Source: Halobium salinum
GTDB taxonomy: Archaea; Halobacteriota; Halobacteria; Halobacteriales; Haloferacaceae
Direction of reading: 5' to 3'
NCBI RefSeq assembly: GCF_026586625.1
Contig: NZ_JAODIW010000009.1
Coordinates: 62,001 to 126,000 of the forward strand
DNA: 64,000 nucleotides
Part shown: in pieces, positions 49,789 through 59,562 of the stretch
How positions within the stretch are numbered: position 1 is the stretch's first letter
How the letters are laid out: every line of letters starts with the position of its first letter
The notes under the pieces: model-generated
What the model saw: the letters and a program-made list of their open reading frames with translations, nothing else
Told to the model about the DNA's origin: nothing
Database searches by the model: none
Made by a program: the position numbers and the translations under genes

Positions 49789-50610
49789 ATGGCTACGTTA
49801 CCCGTCGACGGCGGGACACTCTGGTACGAAGAACGCGGCGAGGGCGTCCCGCTCGTGTTCGTCCACGGCGGCTGGTCGAACGGGGACGCCTGGCGCGCAC
49901 AACTCCGGCACTTCGCCGACTCGCACCGGGTCGTCACGCTGGACCTGCGAGGGCACGGTCGGACCGGCGCCACCGACCGCGCGTCCTACTCCGTCGAGCT
50001 GTTCACCGAAGACCTCCGACGCCTGCTCACCCACCTCGACGCGACGCGCCCGGTGCTTTGTGGCATCTCGCTCGGCTCGATGGTCGTCCAGGAGTACCTC
50101 GCCCGGCACCCCGAGTCCGTCCGTGGAGCGGTGTTCGCGGGGGCGATACAGTCGATGCCCCCCGTCGCGCTCCCGGCCGGGGTGAAGCCGTTCCTGTCGC
50201 CGCTGCCGGCGCTGTCGCTGTCGCTCTCGACGACCGGGCCGCGAACGACGTTCCGGACCATGCTCGCCTCGATTCGGACCGCGACGGGCGGCCCGTGGCT
50301 CTCGCTCGACCCGGCCGTCCGCGCCCGGGCGATGGACGCCGTCGGCGACGTCTCCCACGAGGAGTTCCTGAAGGTCTTCGACGCGCTGTACGACTACGAA
50401 TCGTCGGCGCTGTCGGGCGTCGAGACCCCGGCGCTCGTCGTCCACGGGGCGTCGGAGGCGGCTCCCGTCAAGCGCCAGAGCGCACGTCTCGCGGCGGCGG
50501 TGGCGGACGGCGACCCGACGTCGATTCCGGCGGCGGCACACCTCGTCAACGAGGACAACCCTCGGGCCTTCAACACGGTCTGTGAGGAGTTCTTCGGGCG
50601 ACTCGACTGA
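49789..50610 (+). CDS. Alpha/beta hydrolase
   Basis: A 273-residue hydrolase. The nucleophile Ser is in CGISLGSMVVQEYL (GxSxG), the oxyanion motif is FVHGGWSNGDAWR, and VVHGASEAAPVKRQ plus AAHLVNEDNPRAF give the acid region and the catalytic His. The length and the LDLRGHGRTG strand fit the haloperoxidase/esterase type of the fold. It starts 49 bases after phaC on the same strand and could be co-transcribed. A PHA depolymerase or oligomer hydrolase role is possible but unproven. Confidence 0.85.
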   Translation: MATLPVDGGTLWYEERGEGVPLVFVHGGWSNGDAWRAQLRHFADSHRVVTLDLRGHGRTGATDRASYSVELFTEDLRRLLTHLDATRPVLCGISLGSMVVQEYLARHPESVRGAVFAGAIQSMPPVALPAGVKPFLSPLPALSLSLSTTGPRTTFRTMLASIRTATGGPWLSLDPAVRARAMDAVGDVSHEEFLKVFDALYDYESSALSGVETPALVVHGASEAAPVKRQSARLAAAVADGDPTSIPAAAHLVNEDNPRAFNTVCEEFFGRLD

Positions 50611-50640
50611 CCTCGGCGCGTGGACCCCTGCATAGGCCCC

Positions 50641-51063
50641 TCAGACTGTGAGGACCGGCACCTCCGACACCTCGGACACCTCGTCGACACAGCCCATGAG
50701 GTGTGGCCGGCGTTCGGGCACCATCCCGTGGTGGCCCATCACGATGACGTCGATGTCGTGTTCGCGGGCGTAGTGCAGGATGACTTCGCAGGGGTCCCCC
50801 CGGATACAGGCCGGGAGGGCCTCCAGTCCCTGAGCACGCGCCTGCGCGACGACCTCGCCGAGAAACGTCTCCGCCCCCTGTTCGACCGTCTCGAGGTACA
50901 GCTCGTCGCTGCTGAGCGCCGGCGTCGTCCCGTGAACCCGTTCGTCGACCACGTACAGGGCGTGGAGGGTCGCGCCGTGCTCCGCCGCCAGGTCGAGTGC
51001 GTGGTCGACGCCGCGCTGTGCGCCTTTGCTCCCGTCCGTCGGAATCAGGATGGACTCGTACAT
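50641..51063 (-). CDS. UspA-type universal stress protein
   Basis: The product is a 140-residue single UspA domain: MYESILIPTDGSKGAQRGVD at the start, VIVMGHHGMVPERRPHLMGC at the end. The nucleotide motif deviates (G-x2-G then ten residues to G-C instead of nine to G-S), so ATP binding may be weak. A TATA box and an 11-base hairpin stand directly upstream. Confidence 0.87.
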   Translation of the reverse strand: MYESILIPTDGSKGAQRGVDHALDLAAEHGATLHALYVVDERVHGTTPALSSDELYLETVEQGAETFLGEVVAQARAQGLEALPACIRGDPCEVILHYAREHDIDVIVMGHHGMVPERRPHLMGCVDEVSEVSEVPVLTV

Positions 51064-51093
51064 CGCTCTCGGGAGAGGGGAGGCCCCCGACCA

Positions 51094-51103
51094 GCATTAA
51101 ACC
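51094..51103 (-). promoter_or_regulatory. TATA box of the UspA gene
   Basis: On the minus strand GGTTTAATGC, 31-40 bases before the ATG at 51063. The hairpin at 51110-51137 abuts it upstream. Confidence 0.5.
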
Positions 51104-51109
51104 GCCACC

Positions 51110-51137
51110 CCGTCCCCTCAGGCAGGTGAGGGGACGG
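51110..51137. promoter_or_regulatory. 11-bp inverted repeat, candidate operator
   Basis: CCGTCCCCTCA pairs perfectly with TGAGGGGACGG around a six-base spacer. Relative to the minus-strand UspA gene it lies directly upstream of the TATA box, where archaeal activators usually bind. Confidence 0.5.
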
Positions 51138-51352
51138 CCCGGAGCGCGCCGACCGAAACGGCAGAAATCGGGGATTGTCGGCGTGCCGCGCCGGCGCTCC
51201 CGCCGCCGGTTCCCCGCAGGTCCGTGGTCCCTCTACCCGAGGTCGAGGTTCGAAGGGCGCTCCGGTCGTCCGTAACAGAACGTTTCCGCCCACCGTTTCG
51301 ACCGTCCCTCTCCGTTCCGCCCCGCTTTACAGGCGTATTGGTGTAATTGGCG

Positions 51353-52168
51353 TCAGTCGAACGTGGGGAGTTCGGTCGCCGTGTCGGCCATGTTGACGTT
51401 CACCTCGATGACGTTGGCGGCGTTCGTCACGTGTTCGACGACGGAGTCGTGGTACTCCGGTTCGCGCATCCGGTTGACGGGGCCGGACACCGACACCGAG
51501 CCGAGGATTCGGCCCGTCGCGTCGCGGACGGGGGCGCCGACCGCCTGGAGCCCCTTGACCTCCTCCTCGTCGTTCGTCGAGTAGCCGCGCTCGCGGACGC
51601 GCTCCAGGTCGTCGAACAGCGCGTCGCGGTCGGTGATGGTGTGCTCGGTCTTCCGCTCCAGTCCGTAGCGGTCGATAATCCGGTGGACGCGCTCTTCGGG
51701 GAGGTGGGCGAGAATCGCCTTCCCCGTCGCGGAGAAGTGGAGGAAGTCCGGACGCTGGAGCTTCGAGGTCTGGTAGTCGCTGCCGACGGCCTTCTCGCCG
51801 CGCACCTTGTAGAGGTTCACGCTCAGCCCGTGTTGCTCGGTCGCGAGGTGGGCGTACTCCCCCGTTTCCTCGGCGAGTCCCTCCAGTTCGCGCTTCCCGT
51901 GTCGGTACAGCTGGTGGCGGTTCCGGACGTACTCCCCGAGCAGGAGGAACCCGAGGCTCAGCTCGTAGGTGTGGCCGTCCTTGACGACGAAGCGCTCCTC
52001 CCGGAGCGTCGTGAGGTGGCTGTAGACGGCGCTCTTCGACATCCCCAGTCGCTCCGCGAGTTCGGTGACGCCGGCGCCGTCTAGTTCTTCCAGCGCGCGC
52101 ACGACGTCGAAGGCGTGCTGGACCGTGGTGAGGGTGCGCGCCTCCGCCGGCGGGTCGCGGTCGGTCAT
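51353..52168 (-). CDS. IclR-family transcriptional regulator
   Basis: At 271 residues, it has a winged helix with HAFDVVRALEELDGAGVTEL and LGMSKSAVYSHLTTLREERF, then an effector domain with FLHFSATGKAILAHLPEERV, RERGYSTNDEEEVKGLQAVG and SVSVSGPVNRMREPE. It should control a nearby catabolic gene; the M20 hydrolase follows upstream on the same strand and the Dpp transporter lies beyond. The start was placed at 52168 because the extra upstream residues are basic and unrelated to the family. Confidence 0.88.
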   Translation of the reverse strand: MTDRDPPAEARTLTTVQHAFDVVRALEELDGAGVTELAERLGMSKSAVYSHLTTLREERFVVKDGHTYELSLGFLLLGEYVRNRHQLYRHGKRELEGLAEETGEYAHLATEQHGLSVNLYKVRGEKAVGSDYQTSKLQRPDFLHFSATGKAILAHLPEERVHRIIDRYGLERKTEHTITDRDALFDDLERVRERGYSTNDEEEVKGLQAVGAPVRDATGRILGSVSVSGPVNRMREPEYHDSVVEHVTNAANVIEVNVNMADTATELPTFD

Positions 52169-52404
52169 ACGCGGACTTTGCGTGCGCGGCACAAAGGCGT
52201 TTGCTATGCGCGAACGTCTTTGACCGGCGCTACACCGCCAACCGCCGAGGCTCTGCGTGGTTCGTATTCTACGCTCCGTGAAAGCGTCACTTTCGAGGCT
52301 CGAATCCGGCGTCGAGACGTCACGTCCGATACCAAGTCGTTCGCGAGGTGAGAACAGAGCGGTAGGGCGCTCAGAGAGAGAGGAAATCGTGGCGAGCGTC
52401 CGGT

Positions 52405-53646
52405 TCAGTCCGAGGCGAGTTCGGCGACGGCGCCGGCGAGCACCTCGGCCGCGGCCGCACAGTCGGCCCAGTCGGTCCACTCACGGGGCGTGTGAGAGAG
52501 TCCGTCGCGGGAGGGGGCGAAGAGGAGGCCGGCGTCGGTGGCGTTCGCGAAGTGCATCGTGTCGTGGGCGGCGCCGGAGTGGAGGTCGGCCGTGTCGATT
52601 CCCCGGTCCGCACCCGCGACGTGGAACGCCTCCCGGACGCGGTCGCTCATCGGCACCGGTCGGCGGTCCCACGGCCGGTCGAGGCTCGTCTCGACGCCGC
52701 GCTCGCGTTCGAGACGGTCGAGGCTGTCGCGGGCGGCGGCGACGATGGTCTCTACGGAGTCGTACTCCACGTCCCGCACGTCGACGGTGAGGTCGACCCG
52801 GCCGGGGATGACGTTCGGCGCGTTCGGTGCGGCCTCGACGTGGCCGACGGTGCCGACCGCCGACGCGGACGACTCGGTGCGAGCCTCCGCGGCGCGCTCC
52901 ACGTCGAGGACGAACTCGCTGGCGGCGGCGAGCGCGTCGGTCCGGCCGCCCATCGGCGTCGTTCCGGCGTGGTCCGCTTCCCCGCCGATTTCGACGGCAC
53001 ACCGGGTCAGCCCCGTGATACTGGTGACGACCCCCGCCGGGACGCCGGCTGTCTCCAGTCGCTCCCCCTGTTCGATGTGGAGTTCGAGCCAGGCGTCCCA
53101 CTCGCTCGCGTCGACGACCCCGTCGCCCTGGTAGCCGATGCCGGCGAGCGCCTCTTCGAGGGTCTCTCCGTCGTCTTCGAGCGACAGCGCGGCTTCGAGC
53201 GACATGTCGCCGGCGGCGACCGAGCTGCCGACCAGCCCGCCGCCGAAGCGCTGGCCCTCCTCCTCGGTGAGGTTCACGACCTCCACCGGCCGGGCGAGGT
53301 CGGCGCCGTCCTCTTTCAGCGCACGGACCGCTTCGAGGGCAGCGTACACTCCGAGCGGGCCGTCGAAGATGCCGCCCTCGGGTACGGAGTCGAGGTGGCT
53401 CCCGGCGGCGACCGGGGCGGCGGTCGGGTCGGCGTCGTCGGGAGTGTAGCGGCCGACGACGTTACCGACCGCGTCGACGCGGACGGCGAGGCCCGCGTCC
53501 TCCAGTCGGTCGACGAAGTGGTCTCTCGCGGCACGGTCGGCGTCGCTCCCGGTGAGTACAGTGCGGCCGTGTCCCGGCCCCTCGACGGCCCCGAAGGAGC
53601 CGTTGGCTTCGAGGTCGTCGCGGAGCCGAGCCTCTCGAACGGGCAT
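52405..53646 (-). CDS. M20-family amidohydrolase (N-carbamoyl amino acid hydrolase/allantoate type)
   Basis: A 413-residue zinc hydrolase. Metal ligands are seen in AAGSHLDSVPEGGIFDGPLG (His and Asp), NLTEEEGQRFGG (Glu) and LELHIEQGERLE (His), and SGAAHDTMHFANAT near the C-terminus provides a late His. This matches the hydantoinase/carbamoylase branch of M20, which cleaves N-carbamoyl amino acids or ureido compounds. It lies between an IclR regulator and a divergent peptide-type ABC importer, which suggests uptake and breakdown of an amide substrate (inference). Confidence 0.87.
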   Translation of the reverse strand: MPVREARLRDDLEANGSFGAVEGPGHGRTVLTGSDADRAARDHFVDRLEDAGLAVRVDAVGNVVGRYTPDDADPTAAPVAAGSHLDSVPEGGIFDGPLGVYAALEAVRALKEDGADLARPVEVVNLTEEEGQRFGGGLVGSSVAAGDMSLEAALSLEDDGETLEEALAGIGYQGDGVVDASEWDAWLELHIEQGERLETAGVPAGVVTSITGLTRCAVEIGGEADHAGTTPMGGRTDALAAASEFVLDVERAAEARTESSASAVGTVGHVEAAPNAPNVIPGRVDLTVDVRDVEYDSVETIVAAARDSLDRLERERGVETSLDRPWDRRPVPMSDRVREAFHVAGADRGIDTADLHSGAAHDTMHFANATDAGLLFAPSRDGLSHTPREWTDWADCAAAAEVLAGAVAELASD

Positions 53647-53796
53647 ATCTCCCGCCTTTCGAGGGGCCGTACTTCACGATTTCGCCACTTGCAGCGGATA
53701 TGACAGTTTCCAAATAAGTGTGTTCGGCGCTCGCCCGCGTGCGCCCGAAGCGGCCGATGTCGGCGGCTACGTCACCGCTGTGGCAGGTTTCCATAA

Positions 53797-53804
53797 TTTT
53801 ATTA
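53797..53804 (+). promoter_or_regulatory. TATA box of the ABC importer operon
   Basis: TTTTATTA, 24-31 bases before the ATG at 53828, within the AT-rich stretch CATAATTTTATTAGCC. It fits a leaderless promoter. Confidence 0.65.
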
Positions 53805-53827
53805 GCCGCTGTCCGGTTGGTGGTACC

Positions 53828-55507
53828 ATGCGGCGGGATAGCAATCGGTCCGACAGCGACGACAGCGACAGCCACGGCGGGTTCGCTCGCCGGCAGTTCC
53901 TCGCGACGGCGTCGGCGGGCACCCTCGGACTGGGGCTCGCCGGCTGCCTCGCGGGCGACGACACCGGGAGTTCCGGTAACGGGAGCGGTGGGACGGGCAC
54001 CGACTCCGGCTCCGGCACGGGCAACGAGAGCGCCTCGGGGTCGGGGGCCGGCGGCGCCAAGTCCGGCGGGACGCTCCAGTGGGGCGGCGCCGTGCCGGTG
54101 CAGGGGCTCGACCCGCATCTCGACACCGCCGCGGCCTCGAAGCGGGTGCTCGAGAACATCGTCGAGGGGCTCGTCCGGCTCCAGCCGGACTACACGTTCG
54201 AACCGCTCCTCGCGAAGGAGATGACCACCTCCGAGGACAACACGAAGCTCTCCTTCACGCTCCACGAAGGGGTCACGTTCCACAACGGCGAGGAGATGAC
54301 CTCGGCGGACGTGAAGGCCTCCTTCGAGCGAGTCCAGGGCAACGAGAAGTTCGTCGCCAACGGGTTCATGCAGAAGGTCGACTCGATGTCGGCGCCGAGC
54401 GACTACGAGTTCTCGGTGACACTGACCGAACCGTTCGCCCCCTTCATCGCCAAGATGTCGACGGCCGAACTCGCGGTGTTGCCGGCGGCCGAGGCGGAGA
54501 AGAGCGAAATCAAGGAGCCCATCGGCACCGGCCCCTACCAGTTCGACAGCCGGGAGATCGAATCCTCGTTCACGATGACGAAGTTCGAGGACTACTGGGG
54601 GGCCGACTCGGTCGAGGGGCCGTACATCGACAAGATCGTCAAGTCCGAGATTACGGACCCGAGCGTCCGCCTCCAGTCGTTCATGGCGGGCGAGTACGAC
54701 TTCATCAACGGCATCCCTCCGAAGGACGTCCAGCGGGTGCAACAGGACGGGTCGGTGCGCTTCGAGAAGAACTTCCCCAAGTCGCTCGTCTACCTCGGGC
54801 TCAACTGCGAGGAGGAGCCGTTCAGCGACAAGAACGCCCGCCTCGCGCTCGACTACGCCTTCGACAAGGCCGAGGTGGCCGAGGCGGCGCTGTACGGCAC
54901 TGGCCAGGCGACGGCGAGCCCGGCGACCCCCGGGAGCCCGTGGGTGAACGAGGACGTCCAGCCCCGGCCCCGCGACCTCGACAAAGCCCAGGAGCACCTC
55001 GAGAAGGCGGGGATGCCGGACGGGTTCTCCGTCTCCTTCAAGATTCCGCAGTCCTACCCCGCGCAGGTGCAGGCCGCACAGGTCATCGCCGACCAGGCGA
55101 GCGAGGCGGGTATCGAACTCAACATCCAGAAGATAACGTGGAGTTCGTGGCTCAGCGACGTGTACTCGAAGCAGAACTTCGAGGCGACGACCTCGTCGTA
55201 CCTCGCGCTGTACTACCCCGACGTGTCGTTCTACAAGTTCCTCCACCCGGACGGGGCGTTCTTCTTCACCGGCTGGACGAACGAAGAGTACAACGCGAAG
55301 GTCGAGGAGGCGCGTCACCTGTACGACGAGTCGAAGCGGGCTGAGCTGTACAAGGAGGCGACGCAGATCATGCACGACGAGCGCGCCGGCCACCTGCTGC
55401 TGTTCTGGCAGGCGAACCTCTACGGGGCACAGCCCGACTACAAGGGGAAGATCGGCACCCCCGACGGGTCGTCGCTGCGCTTCAACGACAACTGGCTCGA
55501 CCGCTAG
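53828..55507 (+). CDS. Peptide/nickel-type ABC transporter substrate-binding lipoprotein
   Basis: The product has 559 residues. FARRQFLATASAGTLGLGLA is a Tat signal with lipobox LAGC; a Ser/Gly tether follows. The SBP family 5 fold is clear: GGTLQWGGAVPVQGLDPHLD, PLLAKEMTTSEDNTKLSFTL, FHNGEEMTSADVKASFERV, PIGTGPYQF and LALDYAFDKAEVAEAALYG. It should capture peptides or related amides outside the cell for the permeases that follow three bases later. Confidence 0.92.
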   Translation: MRRDSNRSDSDDSDSHGGFARRQFLATASAGTLGLGLAGCLAGDDTGSSGNGSGGTGTDSGSGTGNESASGSGAGGAKSGGTLQWGGAVPVQGLDPHLDTAAASKRVLENIVEGLVRLQPDYTFEPLLAKEMTTSEDNTKLSFTLHEGVTFHNGEEMTSADVKASFERVQGNEKFVANGFMQKVDSMSAPSDYEFSVTLTEPFAPFIAKMSTAELAVLPAAEAEKSEIKEPIGTGPYQFDSREIESSFTMTKFEDYWGADSVEGPYIDKIVKSEITDPSVRLQSFMAGEYDFINGIPPKDVQRVQQDGSVRFEKNFPKSLVYLGLNCEEEPFSDKNARLALDYAFDKAEVAEAALYGTGQATASPATPGSPWVNEDVQPRPRDLDKAQEHLEKAGMPDGFSVSFKIPQSYPAQVQAAQVIADQASEAGIELNIQKITWSSWLSDVYSKQNFEATTSSYLALYYPDVSFYKFLHPDGAFFFTGWTNEEYNAKVEEARHLYDESKRAELYKEATQIMHDERAGHLLLFWQANLYGAQPDYKGKIGTPDGSSLRFNDNWLDR

Positions 55508-55509
55508 CG

Positions 55510-56478
55510 ATGTCGATGCTCAGCTATCTCGTCCGGCGGGTGGGGTTCCTCGCGGTCACCCTGCTGTTCGTGACGCTCATCACGTTCGTCGTCACGAACG
55601 TCCTGCCGGGCGACGTTGCGGTGCTCATCCTCGGGCCGAACGCCAGCGAGGCGAGTCTGCAGGCGTTGCGGGCGGACCTCGGGCTGAACCAGCCGCTGTG
55701 GGTGCAGTACCTCGACTGGCTGTGGGCGCTGTTCCAACTCGACATGGGGCAGTCGCTGCGCTTCGGCGAACCCGTCTGGGGGCTCATCATGGACAAGCTC
55801 CCGCGCTCGCTGCTGCTCGCGGTCGCGGCCACGGCGTTCGCCGTCGTGCTCTCCCTGCCGCTGGGCGTCATCGCCGCGGTGAAGCAGAACGAACCCGCCG
55901 ACGTGGCCGCCTCGATGTTCGGCTTCGTCGGCGTCTCCATCCCCATCTTCCTCTGGGGGCTGGTGTTCATCCTCGTCTTCGCCGTCTGGTTGAACCTGTT
56001 CCCGACCGGCGGGTTCGTCGCACCGAGCCAGGCCGAGAACGGCTGGATGACCACCATTCGACACCTCGTGTTGCCCGCCACGTCGATGGGGTTCGCCCTG
56101 ACGGCGTACGTGATGCGGATGACCCGGTCGTCGATGCTCGAAGAACTGGGCGACGAGTACGTCAAACTCGCCCGGGCGAAGGGGATGAGCGAGCGCGTCG
56201 TCGTCATCCGTCACGCCTTCCGTAACGCCGTCATCCCGGTCATCACGGTCATCGCCTTCCAGTTCGCGTACGCCTTCGGCGGCATCGTCGTCCTCGAACA
56301 GGTGTTCTTCTGGCCGGGGATGGGGAAGCTCACGCTCACCGCCATCCAGTCGCGGGACATCCCGCTGCTGCAGGGGTGTATCATCGTCGTCGCCATGATG
56401 TACATGCTGTCGAACCTCGCGGCCGACGTCCTGTACGCCTACTTCGACCCGCGCATCCGCTACGGGGGTGAGAACTGA
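55510..56478 (+). CDS. ABC transporter permease, DppB type
   Basis: The 322-residue product has about six membrane helices, beginning with YLVRRVGFLAVTLLFVTLIT and FVVTNVLPGDVAV. The coupling (EAA) loop is DEYVKLARAKGMSERVVVIR HA-like, followed by AVIPVITVIAFQFAYAFGGI and VVLEQVFFWPGMGK, features of DppB/OppB permeases. Its stop codon overlaps the next start by one base. It pairs with the DppC-type gene to form the pore. Confidence 0.92.
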   Translation: MSMLSYLVRRVGFLAVTLLFVTLITFVVTNVLPGDVAVLILGPNASEASLQALRADLGLNQPLWVQYLDWLWALFQLDMGQSLRFGEPVWGLIMDKLPRSLLLAVAATAFAVVLSLPLGVIAAVKQNEPADVAASMFGFVGVSIPIFLWGLVFILVFAVWLNLFPTGGFVAPSQAENGWMTTIRHLVLPATSMGFALTAYVMRMTRSSMLEELGDEYVKLARAKGMSERVVVIRHAFRNAVIPVITVIAFQFAYAFGGIVVLEQVFFWPGMGKLTLTAIQSRDIPLLQGCIIVVAMMYMLSNLAADVLYAYFDPRIRYGGEN

Positions 56479-57392
56479 TGGCGACCGACGCGGGAACCGA
56501 AACGAAGCGGGCGGACTCCTCGTTCCGCATCACGACGGCCCAGAAGGAGCGCTACGCCCGCCTCTGGCGCCAGTTCCGACACAACACGAAGGCGATGGTC
56601 GGGCTGGCCATCGTGCTGACGCTCGTCGTCGTCGCGCTGTTCGCGCCGCTCATCGCGCCGTACTCGGTGTCGGAGACGAACATCGACGCCCGTTCGGAGG
56701 CGCCCTCGCTCCAACACCCCTTCGGCACCGACGAACTCGGGCGCGACATCTTCAGCCGCGTCGTGCTCGGCAGCCGTATCTCGCTGTACGTCGGCTTCGG
56801 CTCCATCGTCGGCGCGCTCGCCGTCGGGACGACCGTCGGCGTCGTCTCCGGGTACGCCGGCGGGATGGTCGACGAGGTGTTGATGCGCGTGATGGACGCC
56901 GCGATGGCGTTCCCACCCATCCTCCTCGCGCTGACCGTCATGGTCGTCCTCGGGCCGAATCTCAACAACGTCATCCTCGCGCTGGCGTTCGTCTACACGC
57001 CGTACATCGCCCGCGTCGGGCGGTCGGCGGCGCTCTCCGAACGCAACGAGGAGTACGTCGAGTCGGCCGTCTCCCGCGGGGAGTCGGACGGCTACATCGT
57101 GTTCAAGGAGGTGCTGCCCAACTGTATGGCGCCCCTCCTGGTGCAGGCGTCCATCAACGTCGCCTTCGCGATGCTCGCGGAGGCGTCGCTGTCGTTCCTC
57201 GGTCTCGGCGCGCAACCCCCCAAGCCGTCGTGGGGGCTGATGATCAACTCCGGCCGGGGGTTCATGCAGACCGCACCGTGGATGATTATCTTCCCCGGGC
57301 TGGCCATCGCCTTCGCCGTCATCGGCTTCAACATGCTCGGCGACGGCCTGCGCGACGTGCTCGACCCGAAGGTCGACACGGTGGAGAGCTAA
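56478..57392 (+). CDS. ABC transporter permease, DppC type
   Basis: A 304-residue permease with a cytoplasmic N-terminal region, a first helix (MVGLAIVLTLVVVALFAPLI), the DppC-type segment HPFGTDELGRDIFSRVVLGS and the coupling loop near EYVESAVSRGESDGYIVFK. SWGLMINSGRGFM and LGDGLRDVLDP near the end are typical. It joins the DppB-type protein to form the channel; one base separates it from the ATPase gene. Confidence 0.92.
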   Translation: MATDAGTETKRADSSFRITTAQKERYARLWRQFRHNTKAMVGLAIVLTLVVVALFAPLIAPYSVSETNIDARSEAPSLQHPFGTDELGRDIFSRVVLGSRISLYVGFGSIVGALAVGTTVGVVSGYAGGMVDEVLMRVMDAAMAFPPILLALTVMVVLGPNLNNVILALAFVYTPYIARVGRSAALSERNEEYVESAVSRGESDGYIVFKEVLPNCMAPLLVQASINVAFAMLAEASLSFLGLGAQPPKPSWGLMINSGRGFMQTAPWMIIFPGLAIAFAVIGFNMLGDGLRDVLDPKVDTVES

Positions 57393-57393
57393 C

Positions 57394-59562
57394 ATGAGCC
57401 GGACACAGTCCACCGCGACCGACGTGGCATCGACCGCCGACACCGACACCCCACTGCTCGACGTGCGCGACCTGCGCACGCAGTTCAGCACGGACGCCGA
57501 CCCCGTCGTCGCCGTCAACGACGTGTCGTTCACCCTCTCGCGGGGGGAGACGATGGGCATCGTCGGCGAGTCCGGCGCCGGCAAGTCCGTCACCGCCCGC
57601 TCCGTCATGGGGCTCATCGACCACCCCGGCGAAATCGTCGGCGGGGAGATTCTGTTCGACGGCGAGGACCTCGCTGCGAAGTCCGAAAAGGAGATGCAGA
57701 CGGTACGGGGGAATCGCATCGCGCTCGTCCCGCAGGACCCGATGCGCTCGCTCAACCCCGTTCTCACGGTCGGAAGTCAGATAGTCGAGACGGTCGAGCG
57801 CCACCAGAACGTGAGCGAGACGGAGGCCAAGGAGATCGCAATCGACGCGATGGCCGAGACCGGCATCCCCGACGCCGCCGACCGCTTCTCGGACTACCCC
57901 CACGAGTTCTCCGGCGGGATGCGCCAGCGCGTGCTCATCGCCATCGGCCTCGCCTGCGAACCCGACCTCATCATCGCCGACGAGCCGACGACGGCGCTCG
58001 ACGTGACGACGCAGGCGAAGATTCTCGACCTCCTCAACGAGCTGCAGGAGGAGCGCGGGATGGGTATCCTGATGATCACCCACAACCTCGGCGTGGTCGC
58101 CCAGACCTGCGACACCGTCGGCGTGATGTACGCCGGCAACCTCGTCGAGAAGGCCGAACTGGAGGCGCTGTTTGAACGCCCGACTCACCCCTACACCCGC
58201 GGGCTCATCGACTCCATCCCGGAGACCGACCGCGAGTACGACGAACTCCCGACGCTCGACGGGGCGATGCCGGACCTCACCGAACTCCCCACGGGCTGTA
58301 ACTTCGCCCCGCGCTGTCCGTACGCCGAGGAGGCGTGTCGGACGGCGGGCGACCCCGAACTCCGGGGGGTCGAGGGGACGCCGTCGGCGGCGGCCTGCAT
58401 CCGCGCCGACGAGTTGGACCTCTCCGAGGGTCGCGTGCCGGACGCCGCCGGCCTCGGCAAGTCGGTCGACCGCTCCGGCGACCCGCTCCTCCGCGTGGAG
58501 GGGCTGAAGAAGCACTTCTCGGCCGGCGACGGCGTGCTGGGTGGTCTCACGCTCGACCGCTCCGGCGGCGGGTTCCCGAAACTGAAACGCCAGTCGGTGA
58601 AGGCCGTCGACGGGGTCGACTTCGACATCTACCCCGGCGAGACCGTCGGGCTGGTCGGCGAGTCCGGTTGTGGGAAGTCCACCGTCGCCCGCACGGTGCT
58701 CCAGCTACTGGAGCCGACGGACGGCGGGGTGTACTTCGACGACCAGCCGCTCCACGAGTTGGGAAGCAGCGAGATTCGGAGCCTCCGGGCGGAGATGCAG
58801 ATGATTTTCCAGGACCCGGGCTCCTCACTGAATCCGAGAAAGACCGTCGGCGGCATCATCGGCCGCGCGATGGAGAAACACGGCGTGGCCTCGGGTGAGG
58901 AGAAACACGAGCGTGTCGGCGAACTCCTCGAACGGGTCGGCCTCTCGGCGGGCGCCGCCGGGAAGTACCCCCACGAGTTCTCCGGGGGCCAGCAGCAGCG
59001 CGTCGCCATCGCCCACGCCCTCGCGGTCGAGCCCCGGCTCATCGTCTGTGACGAGCCGGTGTCCGCGCTCGACGTCTCCGTGCAGGCCCAGATTCTCAAC
59101 CTCCTCAACGAGATTCAGGCCGAGGAGGGTATCGCCTACCTGTTCATCTCGCACAACATCGGCGTCGTCAAGCACATCTGCGACCGTCTCGCGGTGATGT
59201 ATCTCGGCGAGGTCGCCGAGTTCGGCACCGTCGAGGACGTGTTCGACGCGCCGTACCACCCCTACACGCAAGCGCTCCTCTCTGCGGTGCCCCACGCGGA
59301 CCCGACCCGGCGCACCAACCGGGTCTTGCTCGAGGGGACCGTTCCGAGCCCCATCGACCCGCCCTCGGGCTGTTCGTTCCGCACGCGCTGTCCGAAGAAG
59401 ATCGGCGACGTCTGCGAGCGCGAGGACCCCGAACTGGCGGACGCGGGCGACGGCCACCACATCGCCTGCCACCTCTCGCGCGAGGAGATGTCCGAACCGG
59501 TCGGCGAGGGCCACGCAGGCGACGCCCGGAGCGTCGAGTCGGGCGCACGCTCGGACGACTGA
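57394..59562 (+). CDS. Fused DppD-DppF ATPase of the peptide ABC importer
   Basis: The 722-residue protein joins two complete ABC ATPases. Unit 1: Walker A GESGAGKS, signature SGGMRQRV, Walker [13 protein letters not shown]. Unit 2: Walker A GESGCGKS, signature SGGQQQRV, Walker [13 protein letters not shown]. Each ends with the oligopeptide-transporter C-terminal cysteine region ([15 protein letters not shown] and [16 protein letters not shown]). In bacteria these are two genes; the fusion ensures a 1:1 ratio. The long joint between the units (about 330-380) includes [17 protein letters not shown]. Confidence 0.93.
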   Translation: MSRTQSTATDVASTADTDTPLLDVRDLRTQFSTDADPVVAVNDVSFTLSRGETMGIVGESGAGKSVTARSVMGLIDHPGEIVGGEILFDGEDLAAKSEKEMQTVRGNRIALVPQDPMRSLNPVLTVGSQIVETVERHQNVSETEAKEIAIDAMAETGIPDAADRFSDYPHEFSGGMRQRVLIAIGLACEPDLIIADEPTTALDVTTQAKILDLLNELQEERGMGILMITHNLGVVAQTCDTVGVMYAGNLVEKAELEALFERPTHPYTRGLIDSIPETDREYDELPTLDGAMPDLTELPTGCNFAPRCPYAEEACRTAGDPELRGVEGTPSAAACIRADELDLSEGRVPDAAGLGKSVDRSGDPLLRVEGLKKHFSAGDGVLGGLTLDRSGGGFPKLKRQSVKAVDGVDFDIYPGETVGLVGESGCGKSTVARTVLQLLEPTDGGVYFDDQPLHELGSSEIRSLRAEMQMIFQDPGSSLNPRKTVGGIIGRAMEKHGVASGEEKHERVGELLERVGLSAGAAGKYPHEFSGGQQQRVAIAHALAVEPRLIVCDEPVSALDVSVQAQILNLLNEIQAEEGIAYLFISHNIGVVKHICDRLAVMYLGEVAEFGTVEDVFDAPYHPYTQALLSAVPHADPTRRTNRVLLEGTVPSPIDPPSGCSFRTRCPKKIGDVCEREDPELADAGDGHHIACHLSREEMSEPVGEGHAGDARSVESGARSDD

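Noticed and set aside
48180-49973. Long minus-strand open frame opposite phaC
   Set aside because: Val/Glu/Arg/Gly-rich shadow of the phaC codons, with no motif of its own.
53462-55393. Long minus-strand open frame opposite the substrate-binding protein
   Set aside because: Shadow of a well-supported gene with a promoter and downstream permeases.
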